From the NCBI GenBank assembly GCA_934454215.1, contig CAKSGG010000010.1:1-50518 (forward strand): a stretch of 50,518 nt of DNA, read 5' to 3'. Below, piece after piece: positions 50,444 through 50,518 of the stretch. Under the pieces are notes generated by a model. That model did not search any database and was not told the origin of the DNA. It saw nothing but the letters and a program-made list of their open reading frames with translations. The stretch comes from an uncultured Clostridia bacterium. GTDB lineage: Bacteria; Bacillota; Clostridia; UBA1381. The position numbers and the translations under genes are program-made. Numbering within the stretch: the stretch's first letter is position 1; each line of letters starts with the position of its first letter.

Positions 50444-50518
50444 ATCGAGTAGGGCGAAATCAATCGCCCTCTCACACCACCGTACGTGCCGTTCGGCATA
50501 CGGCGGTTCAATTCAAAA
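50444..50518 (-). mobile_element. 3' end of a group II intron (domains V and VI), cut by the window edge
   Basis: On the minus strand a 34-nt domain V is present: AACCGCCGTATGCC, the GAAC tetraloop-like turn and GGCACGTACGGTGGTG. The stem is interrupted by the characteristic 2-nt bulge. It is followed by GTGAG, a domain VI hairpin (AGGGCGA with TCGCCCT) and CTACTCGATT, the usual 3' terminus with the branch-point A near CUAC. The intron end lies 2-4 nt past the araC stop codon. The body and any reverse-transcriptase gene would be to the right of the window. Confidence 0.82.

Overview
The window looks like chromosome from an anaerobic, endospore-forming member of the Clostridia (Bacillota). The evidence is an intact spoIIGA-sigE-sigG-gpr sporulation block, a Rex redox repressor, a biotin- and probably Na+-dependent decarboxylase cluster, surface proteins with SLH and copper-amine-oxidase-type stalk domains, AGGAGG-type ribosome binding sites and low G+C by eye. 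The genus cannot be named from the sequence alone.

Layout. 1-240: tRNA-Gly and tRNA-Cys, each followed by a hairpin terminator. 249-3608: Spo0A-box promoter, spoIIGA, sigE, sigG, a terminator and gpr behind a sigma-G-like promoter. 3605-6225: a pair of M16-family proteins (YfmF/YfmH type). 6279-11391 (minus): a five-gene decarboxylase/transcarboxylase operon (mmdA, delta subunit, biotin carrier, beta pump, oadA), divergent from a LysR regulator (11672-12604). 12592-20173 (minus): rex, a P-loop/Asp23 fusion, uvrB, a small unknown, uvrA, a TSCPD protein and a GerMN lipid- or membrane-anchored protein. 20359-20432: tRNA-Gln. 20529-21593 (minus): a tfoX-like/cat pair behind a consensus promoter and a palindromic operator. 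21677-27358 (minus): a giant secreted multidomain protein, divergent from a TetR regulator (27632-28345) that is followed by a decayed secreted-protein gene and a striking three-way-junction RNA-like element (29476-29597). 29697-30899: a transglutaminase-like protein. 30925-37470 (minus): an aromatic amino-acid operon, pheA-aroB-aroC-aroA-tyrA-aroG. 37570-42266 (minus): isochorismatase-like hydrolase, beta-propeller lactonase, GH36 alpha-galactosidase-like enzyme and MATE exporter. 42354-42728: small lipoprotein. 42949-48493 (plus): mgtE, an LTA-synthase-like protein, an SLH amidase and an AraC regulator. 48494-50441: a frameshifted Gfo/Idh/MocA oxidoreductase divergent from an AraC regulator. 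50444 to the end: the 3' end (domains V and VI) of a group II intron on the minus strand.

The strongest unlisted signals are regulatory. The aromatic operon has a consensus promoter, a 33-codon leader peptide in which 8 of 11 consecutive residues are Phe or Tyr, and a perfect 12-bp intrinsic terminator before pheA, with a competing pairing between leader and terminator. This is the layout of ribosome-mediated attenuation sensing Phe and Tyr. Second, the 29476-29597 element folds into a three-way junction whose imperfect pairs are all G-U on the plus strand. Third, the gerMN mRNA leader can hide its own ribosome binding site in a 10-bp stem and has an alternative partner for the same segment.

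Two genes are broken (28350-29458 and 48494-49494), and a group II intron lies next to the second, so these accessory loci are decaying or rearranged while the surrounding housekeeping operons are intact.
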